Assembly: GCF_000372725.1 (NCBI RefSeq)
Contig: NW_005199722.1
Span: forward strand, 58,354-122,353
Direction: 5' to 3'
DNA: 64,000 nucleotides
DNA from: Emiliania huxleyi CCMP1516
Lineage: Eukaryota; Haptophyta; Isochrysidales; Noelaerhabdaceae
The notes under the pieces were generated by a model. That model did not search any database and was not told where the DNA came from. It saw only the letters and a list, made by a program, of their open reading frames with translations. Every line of letters begins with the position of its first letter. The stretch's first letter is position 1. Positions 21,973-33,766 of this stretch are shown piece by piece. The position numbers and the translations under genes were made by a program.

Positions 21973-24900
21973 ATGCCTCTCGCTCAGGTAAAGCCCGCCG
22001 CCGCGCAGCGCGGCACGGTGGAGCAGACGTACCAGAAGCTGACGCAGCGCGAGCACATCCTGCAGCGCCCTGACACCTACGTCGGCTCGGTCGAGGCCGT
22101 CACCCAGGATGGGTGGGTCTTCGACGCCGCCGCCGGCCGGATGGCGCAGCGCAAGCTGACGTACGTGCCCGGCCTGTACAAGATCTTCGACGAGATCCTT
22201 GTCAACGCGGCGGACAACAAGCAGCGCGACACGTCCATGTCCGAGATCCGCGTCGAGATCGACGCCGCCGCCGGCCGCATCTCCGTGCAGAACAACGGCA
22301 AGGGCGTCCCGGTTGTCATGCACCAGGAGCACGGCATCTACGTGCCGGAGCTCATCTTCGGGCACCTGCTCACCTCGTCCAACTACAACGACAACCAGAA
22401 GAAGGTGACCGGCGGCCGCAACGGCTACGGCGCCAAGCTCGCCAACATCTTCTCCTCGGAGTTTGTCGTCGAGACCTCCGACTCGGCCGAGGCTCGCGCC
22501 GCCTCAATGCCCGCCGCGCGTGGCCGCCCCGCCGCGCCACGACGCCCGTGCGACGAACCACCGCGCCTGCCACCCACGCGCGTGGCGCCGCGCTCGCAGC
22601 CCGGCCCCGCACTCTGTCCGCCGACTGCCCTCGCTGAGGCCGGCGCGCGGCCCCACAGGGCAAGCGCTTCAAGATGAAGTGGAGCGACAACATGACGGCG
22701 CAGTCCAAGCCGGAGATCAAGGCGGCGGCCAAGGAGGACTTCACCAAGATCAGCTGGGTCCCCGACCTCGCCAAGTTTGGCATGTCCGCCATGGACGAGG
22801 ACATCGTCGCTCTGATGGAGCGGTGCGCCGCCGCGCTACCCGCCTGCCGCCCACCTGCCGCCCCCGCCCGCCGACCGGCAGCCAGCCCACACCTCTCCTT
22901 GCGGCGCCCGTCCCCGCCGCGGCGGACCGCGGCCGCTCGCAATCGCCGTCGCCCCCGCCGGCCGACCGCGCCGCGCCTGCCCTTGCCCCTTTTCGCGTGA
23001 GCAGGCGCGCGTACGACATGGCGGGCTGCACGCACTCGTCGGTCAAGGTGTACCTGAACGGGAAGAAGCTGCCGGTGGCGGACTTCAAGTCGTACGTCGA
23101 CCTCTTCCTCGGGCCCAAGCAGGCGGCGGACGCCGTGCCGCGCGTCTTCGAGAAGGTTGGCGACCGGTGGGAGGTTGCGGTGGCCGCATCCGAGGATGGG
23201 TTTGCGCAGGTCTCCTTTGTCAACTCGATCGCCACGAGCAAGGGAGGGACGCACGTCAACCACGTGGCGGACCAGGTGGTGGACCGCGTCCTCGAGCACC
23301 TCAAGAAGAAGCACAAGGGGCTCGAGAAGGCGCCGAACCTCCCCCTCCGGACCACCGACTCTTCCGCAGCCACTGACCCCGCCGCGGCACCGACCCCGGC
23401 CCCTGTGCGGCCCCTACTGCCGGCAGGTGCTCAAGCCGAACCACGTCAAGGGGCACCTTCGCGTCTTCATCAACTGCCTCATCGAGAACCCCGCCTTCGA
23501 CTCGCAGACCAAGGAGAACATGACGCTGAAGCAGTCCGCCTTCGGCTCAAAGTGCCACTCACCGCCGCCGCCCCTCACCCCGCTTCACCGCCGCCACTCA
23601 CCGTCGGCCACCCCTCGCCGCTACCGCCGCTCCTGACCGCCGCCTCTCGCGCCCCTCACCTCGCAACCACTCTCTGTCGCCGCCGCCCCCCTATCCGCCG
23701 CGGCCATTGCCGACCCGGCGCGCATCCCGGCAGGTGCCAGCCGTCGGACAAGTTCTTCAAGGACGCGCTCAACTGCGGCGTCCTCGAGTCGATCCTCTCC
23801 TTCGCGCAGTCGAAGCAGTCCAAGGACCTCAAGAAGACGGACGGCACCAAGAAGTCGCGCCTGACGGGCATCCCAAAGCTCGACGACGCCAACGAGGCGG
23901 GCGGCCGCAACGGCTCGAAGTGCGCGGACCACTCCCCTCTGCCGGCCGAGAGAGTTGGAGGCCTCGACCCCTGAGCCTCTCCCTCGACTCTCCCCGCCGC
24001 TGCGGAAACAGGTGCACGCTCATCATCACCGAGGGTGACTCGGCCAAGGCGCTCGCCGTCGCGGGCCTGTCGATTGTCGGGCGCGCGACCGCCTGCAAGG
24101 GGTGCGCCCGACACCCGCACACCGGCTGCCGGACGGTGGATAGGCGCGACCACTACGGCGTCTTCCCGCTCCGCGGCAAGCTGCTCAACGTGCGCGACGC
24201 GGCGCACTCGACCATCATGGTGAGCGGGGAGGCTCCGGGCGGCGCCGGAGGCGGGGGGGCGCAGTGTCCGTGACGCGCCCGCATCGCCACCGCCGTAGGC
24301 CAACAAGGAGATCTCTGAGCTCAAGCAGATCCTCGGCCTGCAGCAGGGCAAGAGCTACGACGACGAGGCGTCGCTCAAGTCGCTGCGCTACGGCGAGCGG
24401 CGGGGCGGCGACTTGGCCGCCCCTCACCCGTTTCGCGCACCCCTCACCCCGTGCCCGCCGTGCGCAGGCAAGCTGATGATCATGACGGACCAGGACCACG
24501 ACGGCTCGCACATCAAGGGCCTCGTGATCAACTTCCTGCACTGCTACTGGCCCGCGCTGCTGCAGAAGCGCGCAGCCCCCGCGCGCGTCGCTGCTCGGCG
24601 CCCCACCCCCGCCCCTGAGCCTCGCTGTGGCACGGGCGTAGGCACGACTTTCTGCGCGAGTTCGTGACGCCCATCGTCAAGGCGTCCAAGGGCCGGCAGG
24701 CGATCGCCTTCTTCACGCTCAAGGAGTACGAGAACTGGCGCGAGGAGCAGGGCGCCGCCGCGAGCGGCTGGCAGATCAAGTACTACAAGGGGCTCGGCAC
24801 CTCCTCTGCGGCGGAGGCCAAGGCGTATTTCTCCGACCTCGACCTGCACGAGCTCTCCTTCAAGTGGACGGGCGACGCCGACCGTGAGGGCATCGTGCGC

Positions 24901-27900
24901 GCATTCTCAAAGTCGATGGCCGACGCGCGCAAGGAGTGGCTCCGCGGGTGCGAGACATCGCACCGCCGTGCGACGACCTCGCACCGCCGCCCCCGCCCCA
25001 CAGCTCCGGATCTGGCGCGCCGACCGACCGAGCCCCCACCCCCAAGGTACGATGCGGACGCGTATGTCGACCACTCCCAGTCGCACCTCACGTACCACGA
25101 CTTTGTCGACCGCGAGCTCATCCACTTCTCGAACGCGGACAACATGCGCTCCATCCCGTCCTTCGTCGACGGCCTCAAGCCCGGCCAGCGCAAGATCCTC
25201 TTCGCCTGCTTCCGCCGCGGCAAGTCGATGCTCAAGCAGGCGGCCGGACGGATTCCCTCACCGCCGGGACACACGCGCCTCCCCACACGCGCTGACTCCT
25301 CCTCCCCTCCCCCCGCCCCCGCGCCCGCAGGAGGTCAAGGTGGCGCAGCTCGCCGGCTACGTCGCCGAGCACTCGGCGCGCCCGAGCACGCGCCGAGACC
25401 CGCCTCTCTCTCTCCCCTCCTCACGCCCGGCCGGCGCCGCTCCCCGCAGGCCTACCACCACGGCGAGGCCTCTCTCGGTGGCACCATCGTCGGCATGGCG
25501 CAGACCTTCGTCGGCTCGAACAACATTGCGCTGCTGCACGGCGCGGGCCAGTTTGGCACGCGGCTCATGGGCGGCAAGGACGCCGCCTCGCCCCGTTACA
25601 TCTTTTGCAAGCTGCCGCAGCTGACGCGCCTCATCTTCCACCCGCACGACGACGCCCTCCTCGAGTACCTCGAGGTGCAGCCGCTCCCGCCATCCTCGCC
25701 CCCTCGCCCTCTCCCCTTCTCCCAAGCCCCTGACCCCGCCTATCCCCTTCTCCCACGCTCCCCCTGGCCCCGCCTCCCCGCCAGCCAGCCGCTGCCCCTG
25801 CCAGCCACCCTGCCAGCCGCCTGACCAGCTCGCCGCCGCCGCCCTGACCGCCCTCCGCCGTCGCCGCCAGGACGACGGCCAGCGCATCGAGCCGCGCTAC
25901 TACATGCCGATCCTCCCCATGGTGCTCGTCAACGGCGCGGACGGCATCGGCACCGGATGGTCGTCCTCGGTGCCGAACTTCAACCCGCGCGACATCGTCG
26001 CCAACCTCCGCCGGCTGATGGCTGGCGAGGAGCCCGAGCCGATGACGCCGTGGTACCGTGGCTTTGCCGGCACCGTCACGCCGGCGGACCAGAAGGGCTC
26101 GTACTCGACGTACGGCTCCATCGCAAAGGCGGGACGAGCACAGCCTCCGCGCGATTGAGCGCCGCCCGCCCACTCACGGATCGGCGCACCGGTCCGTAGG
26201 CGGACGAGCGCACGCTCCGCATCTCGGAGCTGCCGGTGCGCAAGTGGACGCAGGACTACAAGGAGACGGTCCTCGAGCCGATGATGAGCGACCGCGCCGA
26301 CGGCGCCGCCAAGTCGGCCGAGCTCGCGGGCGCCCTCGCCGAGCTGCGCGAGAACCACACCGACACGACCGTCTCCTTCACGCTCAAGTTCGCCTCCGAC
26401 GCGGCGGCGGCGGCGGCGAACAAGGTCGGGCTGCACAAGGCGCTCAAGCTGTCGTCGTCCATCTCGACGTCCAACATGACGCTCTTCGACGCGCAGGGGC
26501 GCATCCAGAAGTACGAGGCGGTCGAGGCGGTGCTGCGCGACTTTTACGCGCTGCGCCTCTCGTTTTACGAGAAGCGGAAGCTGCATTTGCAGGACAAGCT
26601 GACGGGCGAGTGGTCCAAGCTCGACAACCGGATGCGTTTCGTGCTCGCCGTCATCTCGGGCGAGCTCAAGATCGCCAACCGCAAGAAGGCGGACCTCGTC
26701 GCCGAGCTCGCGCAGAAGGGGTATGCGCCCTTCGAGCCGGCGCCAAAGCGCGCGGCCGCCGGCGACGACGGCGAGGAGGAGGCGGCGGGCGAGGCGGAAG
26801 GCGGCGCGTCGGCGTCGGCGCGCGGGTACGACTACCTGCTCTCGATGCCGCTGTGGAGCCTCACGCGCGAGCGCGTCGAGCAGCTGCGCGGCGAGTGCAC
26901 GGCCAAGGAGGCGGAGCTGCAGACGCTGCTCGCCACCTCGCCGCGCCAGCTGTGGGCGGCCGACCTCGACGCCTTCGAGGCGGGGCTCGCGGAGTGGGAG
27001 GCGGCGCTCGAGGCGCCCGCCGAGGGTGCGGCCGCCAAGGCGCGCAAGGGCGGCGCTAAGGGCGGCCGCAAGAAGAAGGCGTACGATTCGGACGTCGAGA
27101 TGGAGTCGGACTCGGACTACGAGGACAAGCCAAAGAAGAAGAAGGCGCCGCCCAAGCGCAAGGCGCCCGCGGCGGCGGCGGCGCCCGAGCCCGTCTTCTC
27201 CGAGGAGGTCGCACCGCCGGCCGCGCCGCTCGTGCAGAAGGAGCGCAAGGTCGCCAAGCCCAAGGGCGCGCCGAAGGCGGCGCCGTCGGCCGCCGCGGAC
27301 GCGCCGCCCGTCGAGGAGAAGGAGGAGGAGCCGCTCTCTCTGATGGAGCGGCTGGCGCGCAAGGCGGCGGCGGCGTCGCACGGCACGAACTGGTCCGCAA
27401 TGATCGAGGACGCGCAGCCCGACAAGCCGGCGCGCAAGCTGGGCGCGGCCAAGCCCGCCGCCTCCAAGCCGGCGGCGGCCAAGCGGCCCGCAAAGAAGGC
27501 TGCCGCCGTCGCCGACAGCGACGAGGAGTCCGAGTTTGACGGCTCCGACGCGAGCGACGCGGGCCCGGCGGCGCCGGCGGCACCCCGCGCCGCGCCGCGC
27601 CGGGCGGCCGCCGCCGCCGCGAAGAAGTACGCGGCGCCGTCGGACGATGACTCGGACGGCAGCGAGGACGCCTCGGAGAACGAGTCGGAGCCGTCCGCCT
27701 CGCCGCTGCCCAAGCCAAAGGCGAAGCGGCCGTGCAAGAAGCCGTCGCCGCTGAGCAAGGCGGCGCCGAGCAAAGCGGCGGCGCCGCCGCGCGACGTGCT
27801 CGACCTCGACGCCTCCGACGAGAGCGACGCGGAGCCGGTCGCGGCCAAGAAGGCGCCGCCCAAGAAGGCGCCGGCTAAGGCGGCGGCGCCCAAGGCGGCG

Positions 27901-28128
27901 GCGCCCAAGGCGGCGGCGCCCAAGGCGGCCAAGAAGCCCGCCAAGAAGAAGGCGGCCGACTCGGACGACGACGACTACGCCGCGTCCGACGACGGCGCGC
28001 CGTCCAAGCCCGCGCCCGCCCGCGGCGGCGCCCCCCGCCGCGCGGCCGCCGCGGCCGCGGTTAAGAAGTCGATCTACGCGGACGACTCGGACGAGGAGTC
28101 CGGCTCGGAGTCTGACTTCATGGACTGA
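21973..28128 (+). CDS. TOP2: DNA topoisomerase II (eukaryotic type IIA)
   Basis: Fifteen exons: 21973-22491, 22659-22822, 23005-23329, 23427-23551, 23734-23919, 24012-24080, 24144-24219, 24299-24392, 24468-24567, 24642-24947, 25047-25239, 25331-25375, 25450-25674, 25871-26128, 26200-28128. They join in frame to 1537 aa, the normal length of the family. GHKL ATPase: 'DEILVNAADNK' and the ATP lid NGYGAKLANIF (~150). TOPRIM: EGDSA at E447 and DQDHD from D527. The breakage-reunion domain has the catalytic Tyr784 in SPRYIF (codon 25597). The last ~400 residues are a Lys/Ala/Asp/Ser-rich tail with PKAAA repeats, typical of the nuclear enzyme. It relaxes and decatenates duplex DNA during replication and mitosis. 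Eight of 14 introns (22492, 23330, 24081, 24393, 24568, 25240, 25376, 26129) have GC donors. Exon 12 is only 45 nt. Confidence 0.97.
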
Positions 28129-28430
28129 GCCGGCGGCGGCGGCGGCGCGCACGGCGCCAACGGCTCTGCTCTGGCGCGTTGGACGCGCGAGGCGAGCCGG
28201 AGCGCCTCGCTTCGCCGACTTGTTGTGGGCTGCGGCCCTCGCAGGGCTGAGCACACGCGGCACTGCACACGGGCGAGACAATCATGCATGCTGATCTTCT
28301 GGGATTGTGTACGGTGCTGTGGCGGTCGACGGTGCGCTCACACACTGAACCGGACCGCGTTGTTGTGGATATAGCTGTGACCTGTGTAAGCTGTAACTGT
28401 CCCCAGTCTGGGGGTCGCGTCGATGAAAGC
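28129..28430. other. 3' flank of TOP2, no gene
   Basis: GC-rich 3' untranslated or intergenic DNA. It ends in ATGAAAGC (28423-28430), the left target duplication of the transposon nest. Confidence 0.5.
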
Positions 28431-28437
28431 CTTCGAG

Positions 28438-29799
28438 CTTAGGGTACCCCTAGGCTTAAAAGGGTGGGCCCTGGGGCGCCTGCGGCTTAAACGGCTTAAA
28501 ACCGGCCTAGGCCGGTTTTAAGAGCTGCTGGGCCGCCGATTCCTTAAACGGTCTTAAACGCTTAAACGGTGCGGGAGAGCTCCCGAGGTCGATGGTCCGG
28601 GAGGCTCCCGGTAGACGCCGGAGGCCGGGAAGCTGGCTACAGTCAGCTGGCACGCGTCCCCTATGCGAGTATGGCTCCTGCCAGTGCACCAGACCTACAG
28701 ATGTGTCTTCAGAGGCGGGTTTGTGCCTAATAAAGGCAGAATGGTTGGGTAGTAGGGCTAGAGGGTCGCTCTACACTTAGCCTCTGCAGCGAGCGAGCGC
28801 TCAACTTAGCCCCCGCACGGAGCCGGGCTCAGACTTAGACGCTGGAAGGCCGGGGGCCATGAACTTAGACGACACGAGGCCAACTCCGGGTAAAACCTGC
28901 AAAAGTCCAGGTTTACCCGAAAAATACCTGGACGCGGTCCCGACCAGCGTATGTCGCGCACGACGCCATATCGCCGTCTCCCAGGGCCAGTGCGCTACTT
29001 GCGGCGCGCAACGCCTGCTCAAGTACGCGCACCGTACCATGTGCTGCCGCTATGCGTGCCTTAAGGCGGCTGCGGCGAAGCGGCGGGCGCGGCATGCCGA
29101 TGGCAGTGCGGACGATGCGGTTGCGATGTGTTCTGCTTCAAGATCGTGGCGGTGCTTGGCATGCACTTCTGCGATCCCAATCAGCTCATCGCAACGAAGC
29201 AGCGCAACAAGCTGGCTGCTGCCAACAAGGCCCTATGCTACCTCACGCGCGGATCGTTCAAAGAGGACCAGCATACACAGGCTTCTCTGACATGCGTTTG
29301 TTTGAGCTTGAGGCTATTTGTGAGAACTATTTGGCTAGATGTCGCCGAAGTGCGCTCAAGAAGCAGCAACGAGAATCGGAAGAGGAGGATGCTGAGGCGG
29401 CGATTGCTGAGCATGAGGAGGATCGATCGCCCGCCGCGCAGGCGAAGAAAATTTGGGCGCGAGCGCCGTATATCGCGTGCCATGGCCGACTTAGCCGGTG
29501 TAAGAGGCTCCCGCTGATCTTAGACCGCGTAAGCACTCCAGCGTGGCTAGCCACACTTAGACCCGTTAAGCCGCGAGGCTCAGAACTTAGACTACTACCC
29601 AACCAGTAAAGGCAGTATTGGATAAAACGGCGCGGAACCCAGCGACGCGTGCCGGTGAGGCCGATTTTCTTAAACAGACTTAAAAGAGGGACCCCCCGTG
29701 CCTGCAATCTCTTAAATGACAATTTGAGCCCCCAAACCTCCTCATTTCCTAAAAGGTCTTAAAACAATCCGGCCCTCAGAACCCTAGGGGTACCCTAAG
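28438..29799 (+). mobile_element. Nested transposon E1 (8-bp TSD CCTTCGAG)
   Basis: Begins CTTAGGGTACCCCTAGG and ends CCTAGGGGTACCCTAAG, perfect 17-bp terminal inverted repeats. Both sides carry CCTTCGAG (28430-28437 and 29800-29807). It therefore inserted seven bases into the left end of E2. The 1362-bp body holds a degenerate ORF region at about 28950-29520. One frame has a zinc-finger-like 'CATCGAQRLLKYAHRTMCC', another 'VLGMHFCDPNQLIATKQRN', a third 'LFELEAICENYLARC'. The fragments read as one decayed protein with frameshifts. Confidence 0.8.
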
Positions 29800-29954
29800 C
29801 CTTCGAGGGGACCCCTACGCCCTAGCTTGTAGCTAGGCTTAAAAGGGTGGGCCCTGGGGCGCCTGCGGCTTAAACAGCTTAAAACGGGCCCGGGCCCATT
29901 TTAAGGCTGCCTGGGCCGCCGATTCCTTAAACGCAAAACGGTCTTAAACGCATA

Positions 29955-30711
29955 GGCTAGTGCCATTTCACTCTGACACGCTAATCTTGAAAACGCCTCC
30001 AACGGAGCTCCGTGTTGCTTCCAGCGCCCTCCCCCGCGCTCCCTGCGGCCATGGCCGATGCTCCTAGTATGAGAGGTCATCTGGCTACCGCGAGAGCGAC
30101 CCAACTCGTCGACATCGTCCGATGGTTGTGCCTCAAAGTCAGCCTCCGGAGGCTATCGTGGGGTCGAGCCGGCAGTAGCCGTGACATGTGGTTCCACCAC
30201 CCCTCGTAGGCTTTGCCTCTGACCGCCACCGTTCCCAGGCTACCTTATGGGATGGAAAGGAAGGCTGGGCGAGCGTATAGAAGCGTGCTCGACCTCGTCG
30301 TGGCAGCCTGCATGGCAGCGCTGGCGGGCGAGATGAGCGTCATGCCACCTGACCCGAGACGGGTCGCAGGCGTCGTACCGAGCGCGTCGAGACCGTGTCC
30401 TGATGTGATCTGCACGGGTGAGTCACGTCGGCGTCAAAGGAGCGACGTGCGACCTGTCAGAGCTTGATCTCCGATCTCAGCGGCGTCGAGTCGTCTCCGG
30501 CGGCGACAATTCGGTACCTCCCCAGGACGCGCAGAGGCAGCTGCGACCCCGCCAAGTGGACGGGGGCACTCCGCGCCACCTGCCGAGTGCCCCCGTCCAC
30601 TCGGCGGGGTCACAGCTGCCTCTGGAAGGCACCGAGAGGTACCAAATGGCGCAAATGGTCAAAATCAAAGCTTTGTAACGCGAGCTCTGCCACAGTGAAA
30701 TGGCACTAGCC
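29955..30711 (-). mobile_element. 757-bp TIR element, copy A (3-bp TSD ATA)
   Basis: Ends in GGCTAGTGCCATTTCAC inverted repeats and is flanked by ATA on both sides (29952-29954, 30712-30714). It is ~90% alike by eye to copies B and C but in opposite orientation. It contains a ~39-bp hairpin (arms 30532-30570 and 30586-30624). It interrupts E2 between 'cttaaacgc' and 'aacggtgcgggagag'. No protein-coding frame is shared by the three copies. Confidence 0.85.
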
Positions 30712-31193
30712 ATAAACGGTGCGGGAGAGCTCCCGAGGTCGACGACGACGTGCACGATGCTCGATGGTCCGGGAGGCTCCCGGTAGACAGGCCGGGAAGC
30801 TGGCTACAGTCAGCTAGCACGCGTCCCCTATGCGAGGTATGGATGGCTCCTGCCAGTGCACCAGACTTACAAATGTGTCTTCAGGGGACAGGGGGAAGTA
30901 GGGTATGCGTGAGGTATGAACGTATCGGGGTATCTATTTCCATCTTCGGGGTAGGCAGGTAAATCCTGCTGTTGCGCCAGGTAGGCATACGCTGGTACTT
31001 AAAGATACTTCGTAGACGCATAGCTAGACGTATGCTGGTATGGGGAGTTTGAGACGCACATATGGCAGTATGTTGCAACTCGTCTCAAGTACACAGGTAG
31101 CGGCGTCACACCCGCAAGTATGGGTACAGGGATACCACTCCTTACGTGGTCCCGCAACCCCCCCAAGTAACCAGGTATCTCGGGGGCGCGCTC

Positions 31194-31405
31194 CAGTATC
31201 TGCAGTATCTGCAGTATCTGCAGTATCTGCAGTATCTGCAGTATCTGCAGTATCTGCAGTATCTGCAGTATCTGCAGTATCTGCGGTATTCTGCAGTATC
31301 TGCAGTATCTGCAGTATCTGCAGTATACTGCAGTATCTGCAGTATCTGCAGTATCTGCGGTATTCTGCAATATCTGCAGTATCTGCAGTATCCGCGGTAT
31401 CCGGG
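31194..31405 (+). repeat. CTGCAGTAT minisatellite, array 1
   Basis: About 22 tandem copies of a 9-bp unit CTGCAGTAT with a few variants (CTGCGGTATT, TACTGCAGTA). It sits inside E2. The period of nine keeps all frames open, which explains spurious ORFs here. Confidence 0.95.
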
Positions 31406-31952
31406 TCGTCTGTGGCAACAGGCGGGTGGGGTGTGGCAGCACCACCCTCGCAGCCCAGATCTGCCGCCGCCGCGCTGGCTCTGCCAGGATGCACTGTACC
31501 GGCAGCGGCGGCCAATGCCTGCAAAGTTCAAGCTTGCACTCCTGAGCGCGTGTGTCGCCGCGACCCACCAGGTGACGCAATCATGTCTGCACGCAACCGT
31601 GGCTCACGTCTCGTCGGCACCGTCCCTGAGTGCGTCCCGCCTTGGTTGGCGACACACACTCGACGAGGACAGTCCGGCCGACGGGAACGTGTCGCGCGCC
31701 GGCGACGGTTGCGGCAGGGTGGTTGTGTGTACGAAGCGCCGCTTCGACGAAGCGAGGTTGGCAGGCGCCCCTCACGAGCCCCGCAAGACATGCCACACGC
31801 CCCTCGCAAGCGAGGTTAGTAGGCGCCCCTCGCGAGACTCGCAAGAGATGCCACACCCCCCTCGTAATAGTGCATATTCTGCTTTTGGCAGCTGTTCCAC
31901 CGAGGCTGTGGGGTGCCGCAGCCGCTGTTGTATAGCGCAATTGGCACCCACC

Positions 31953-32023
31953 CGTATCTGCAGTATCTGCAGTATCTGCAGTATCTGCAGTATCTGCAGT
32001 ATCTGCAGTATCTGCAGTATCCG
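31953..32023 (+). repeat. CTGCAGTAT minisatellite, array 2
   Basis: Seven to eight further copies of the same 9-bp unit, 550 bp from array 1, also inside E2. The DNA between and after (31406-32340) is rich in 'gtat' words such as cggtatccggg and has no supported gene. Confidence 0.95.
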
Positions 32024-32974
32024 CGTACAAGCGGCGAAGTCTGTGGTATTGAAGTATGCATGCTTCGCCATACATACTTCGACACTTGTGTGTGGGAGGT
32101 ATGGCAGTATTGTGCCGCCCCTCTTGCAGTATTGCAGTACGAGGAGGCCGGACGCCGGTATCCGGGTACCGGGCGCACTGGGCACTGCTACAGCACTCAG
32201 CAGTACGGATACCTGGCCCTACCTACCACAGTGTGAGTCCTTGTCAGGTATGGCAGTATGGCGCTGACTTCCTAATGTACCCCAGTATAACCAGCCATTC
32301 GTGCCGTACGGATACTTTATACCCTACTTACCCTTGTCCCCTCAGAGGCGGGTTTGAGCCTACTAACAGCAGTATTGGACAATTGGAGAAAACGGCGCGG
32401 AACCCAGCGACGCATGCCGGCGAGGCCGATTTTCTTAAACGGTCTTAAAAGAGGGACCCCCCGTGCCTGCAATCTCTTAAATGGCAAGTTAAGCCCCCAA
32501 ACCTCCTCGTTTCTTAAAAGGTCTTAAAAAAAGGTAAAATCCGGCCCTCAGAACCCTACCTAAAAACCCAGCAGAACCCTAGGGGTCCCCTAAGATGAAA
32601 GCCGTATGGCCGCTCATGGGCCTCTCGCAATCTTACATCTTAGCAAAAATCCTTAGGAAACCTTACTCGAGTAGGCAGCGTACCAGTAGCATCTCGGGAC
32701 TCGGCCATCTCTGTGAAGCCGTACGACATAACTCGTAAGTCGCTAGCACCCGCGCCTCGCGCGCTCGCGATCTCTTTTTGTTTTTCAGTGCACATGTATG
32801 TAGCTCTTACCACTTACGAACATTACAAGGGATTTTGAGTCTCCGCGGCGGCCGTCTCGGTTTTCTCACTTCCGGAGCGAAGGGTCGAGGCACTCACCGA
32901 AGGCTGCTCGAGTTGGTGAGGGTCTTGATTTCCGCGAAGGGTCGAGCCGCCAGCCACTAATACGTTTGGTGCCG

Positions 32975-33766
32975 ATGGCCCGCCACGCCCGCAACTGCGC
33001 CCTCGCGGCCCTCCTCGCATCCTTCGCGGGCGCCACCAGCTTCGCTTCGCGCCGCCAACTGCTTTTCCGGGCCGCTGCCGGCTCCGCCCTCGCCAGCGCT
33101 CCCGCCGCGTCGCTCGCTGCTGAGAGCTGGCAGCAGCGCGCCGGCCTGGCGCCGCCCGACCGCGAGCCGCTGCAGGCCAAATGGCTCGAGCGCGTGCGCA
33201 TCCTGCTCCAGGATGAGGCGGACGCCGTCCAGTACGGCGGCAAGGAGGGGCTCGCGCCGGGCGGGCCTCCCGCCGCCGTGCCGGCGCTGCTGCTAATCCC
33301 GGTCGTGCGGATGCAGAAGACGCTGCGGTCGCTCGAGCCGGCGCTGAGCACGCCGTCCGAGTGGCCGCGAATCCTCGGCGTCGTGACTGACGAGCCGTTC
33401 GAGACGGTTGCGCTCAAGCGGGCCTTCAACGCGTACAGCGACAACATCTACTACGCTTCGGGCAGCCCAGAGGCGAACGCGTACCTGCTCGGCGGCTCGA
33501 CGCCGTCGTCCAAGCAGACGACGCAGTACCTGCTGCGCAACGAGGTGCTCGCGCAGCTCGCCGAGCTGCGAGACGAGCTGAAATACCAGCAGGGGCTGCC
33601 CCGCGAACGGCAAGAGGCAGAGGTGGCGGCCGAGGCGCTGCAAAAGTGCCTGAAGGCGTTTGACGAGTATATACGCCTCGCACCGACCGAGGAGCGCAGC
33701 CTCGCCCTCGATGCGGTGTACGGCGATGGCACGGCCAAGGCCATGCTGGCGGGGACGAAGGAGTGA
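32975..33766 (+). CDS. Thylakoid-lumen protein with tripartite targeting leader
   Basis: Single exon, 263 aa from the ATG at 32975 (upstream TTG/GTG ignored). The leader has three parts. First is a signal peptide (MARHARNCALAALLASFAGATSF). Next is a short basic plastid region. Then comes a twin-arginine lumen signal (SRRQLLFRAAAGSALA...AASLAA, cleavage expected near residue 49). This is the layout for a lumen protein of a red-lineage secondary plastid. The mature part has conserved-looking blocks 'RAFNAYSDNIYYAS' and 'TTQYLLRNEVLAQLAELRDELKYQ', and a helical C terminus. Similar short lumen proteins are linked to photosystem II maintenance in other algae and plants, but I cannot name the family with certainty. 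Confidence 0.7.
   Translation: MARHARNCALAALLASFAGATSFASRRQLLFRAAAGSALASAPAASLAAESWQQRAGLAPPDREPLQAKWLERVRILLQDEADAVQYGGKEGLAPGGPPAAVPALLLIPVVRMQKTLRSLEPALSTPSEWPRILGVVTDEPFETVALKRAFNAYSDNIYYASGSPEANAYLLGGSTPSSKQTTQYLLRNEVLAQLAELRDELKYQQGLPRERQEAEVAAEALQKCLKAFDEYIRLAPTEERSLALDAVYGDGTAKAMLAGTKE

Larger units (their letters stand above)
28431..32594 (+). mobile_element. Outer transposon E2 (8-bp TSD), interrupted
   Basis: Left end CTTCGAG (28431-28437) resumes after the nested insertion as GGGACCCCTACG (29808 on). Right end CCCTAGGGGTCCCCTAAG finishes at 32594. The two termini form an imperfect inverted repeat (CTT..GGGGACCCCTA). ATGAAAGC flanks both sides (28423-28430 and 32595-32602), an 8-bp target duplication. 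Inside are subterminal motifs shared with E1 (cttaaacggtcttaaac, 'gggtgggccctggggcgcc', 'gagggaccccccgtgcctgc'), a nested E1, a nested 757-bp element and a minisatellite. No intact transposase. The 8-bp TSD fits hAT-type elements, though other superfamilies also make 8-bp duplications. Confidence 0.75.

Noticed and set aside
25900-28281. Long minus-strand ORF (793 codons) antisense to TOP2
   Set aside because: It is a shadow of the Ala/Lys-rich TOP2 tail; Arg/Leu/Gly-rich with no domain.
31024-31580. LQYLQYLQY / TADTADTAD ORFs
   Set aside because: Translations of the 9-bp minisatellite.
31194-32023. CRISPR-like regular repeats
   Set aside because: Repeat unit is 9 bp with no spacers; this is a eukaryotic minisatellite.
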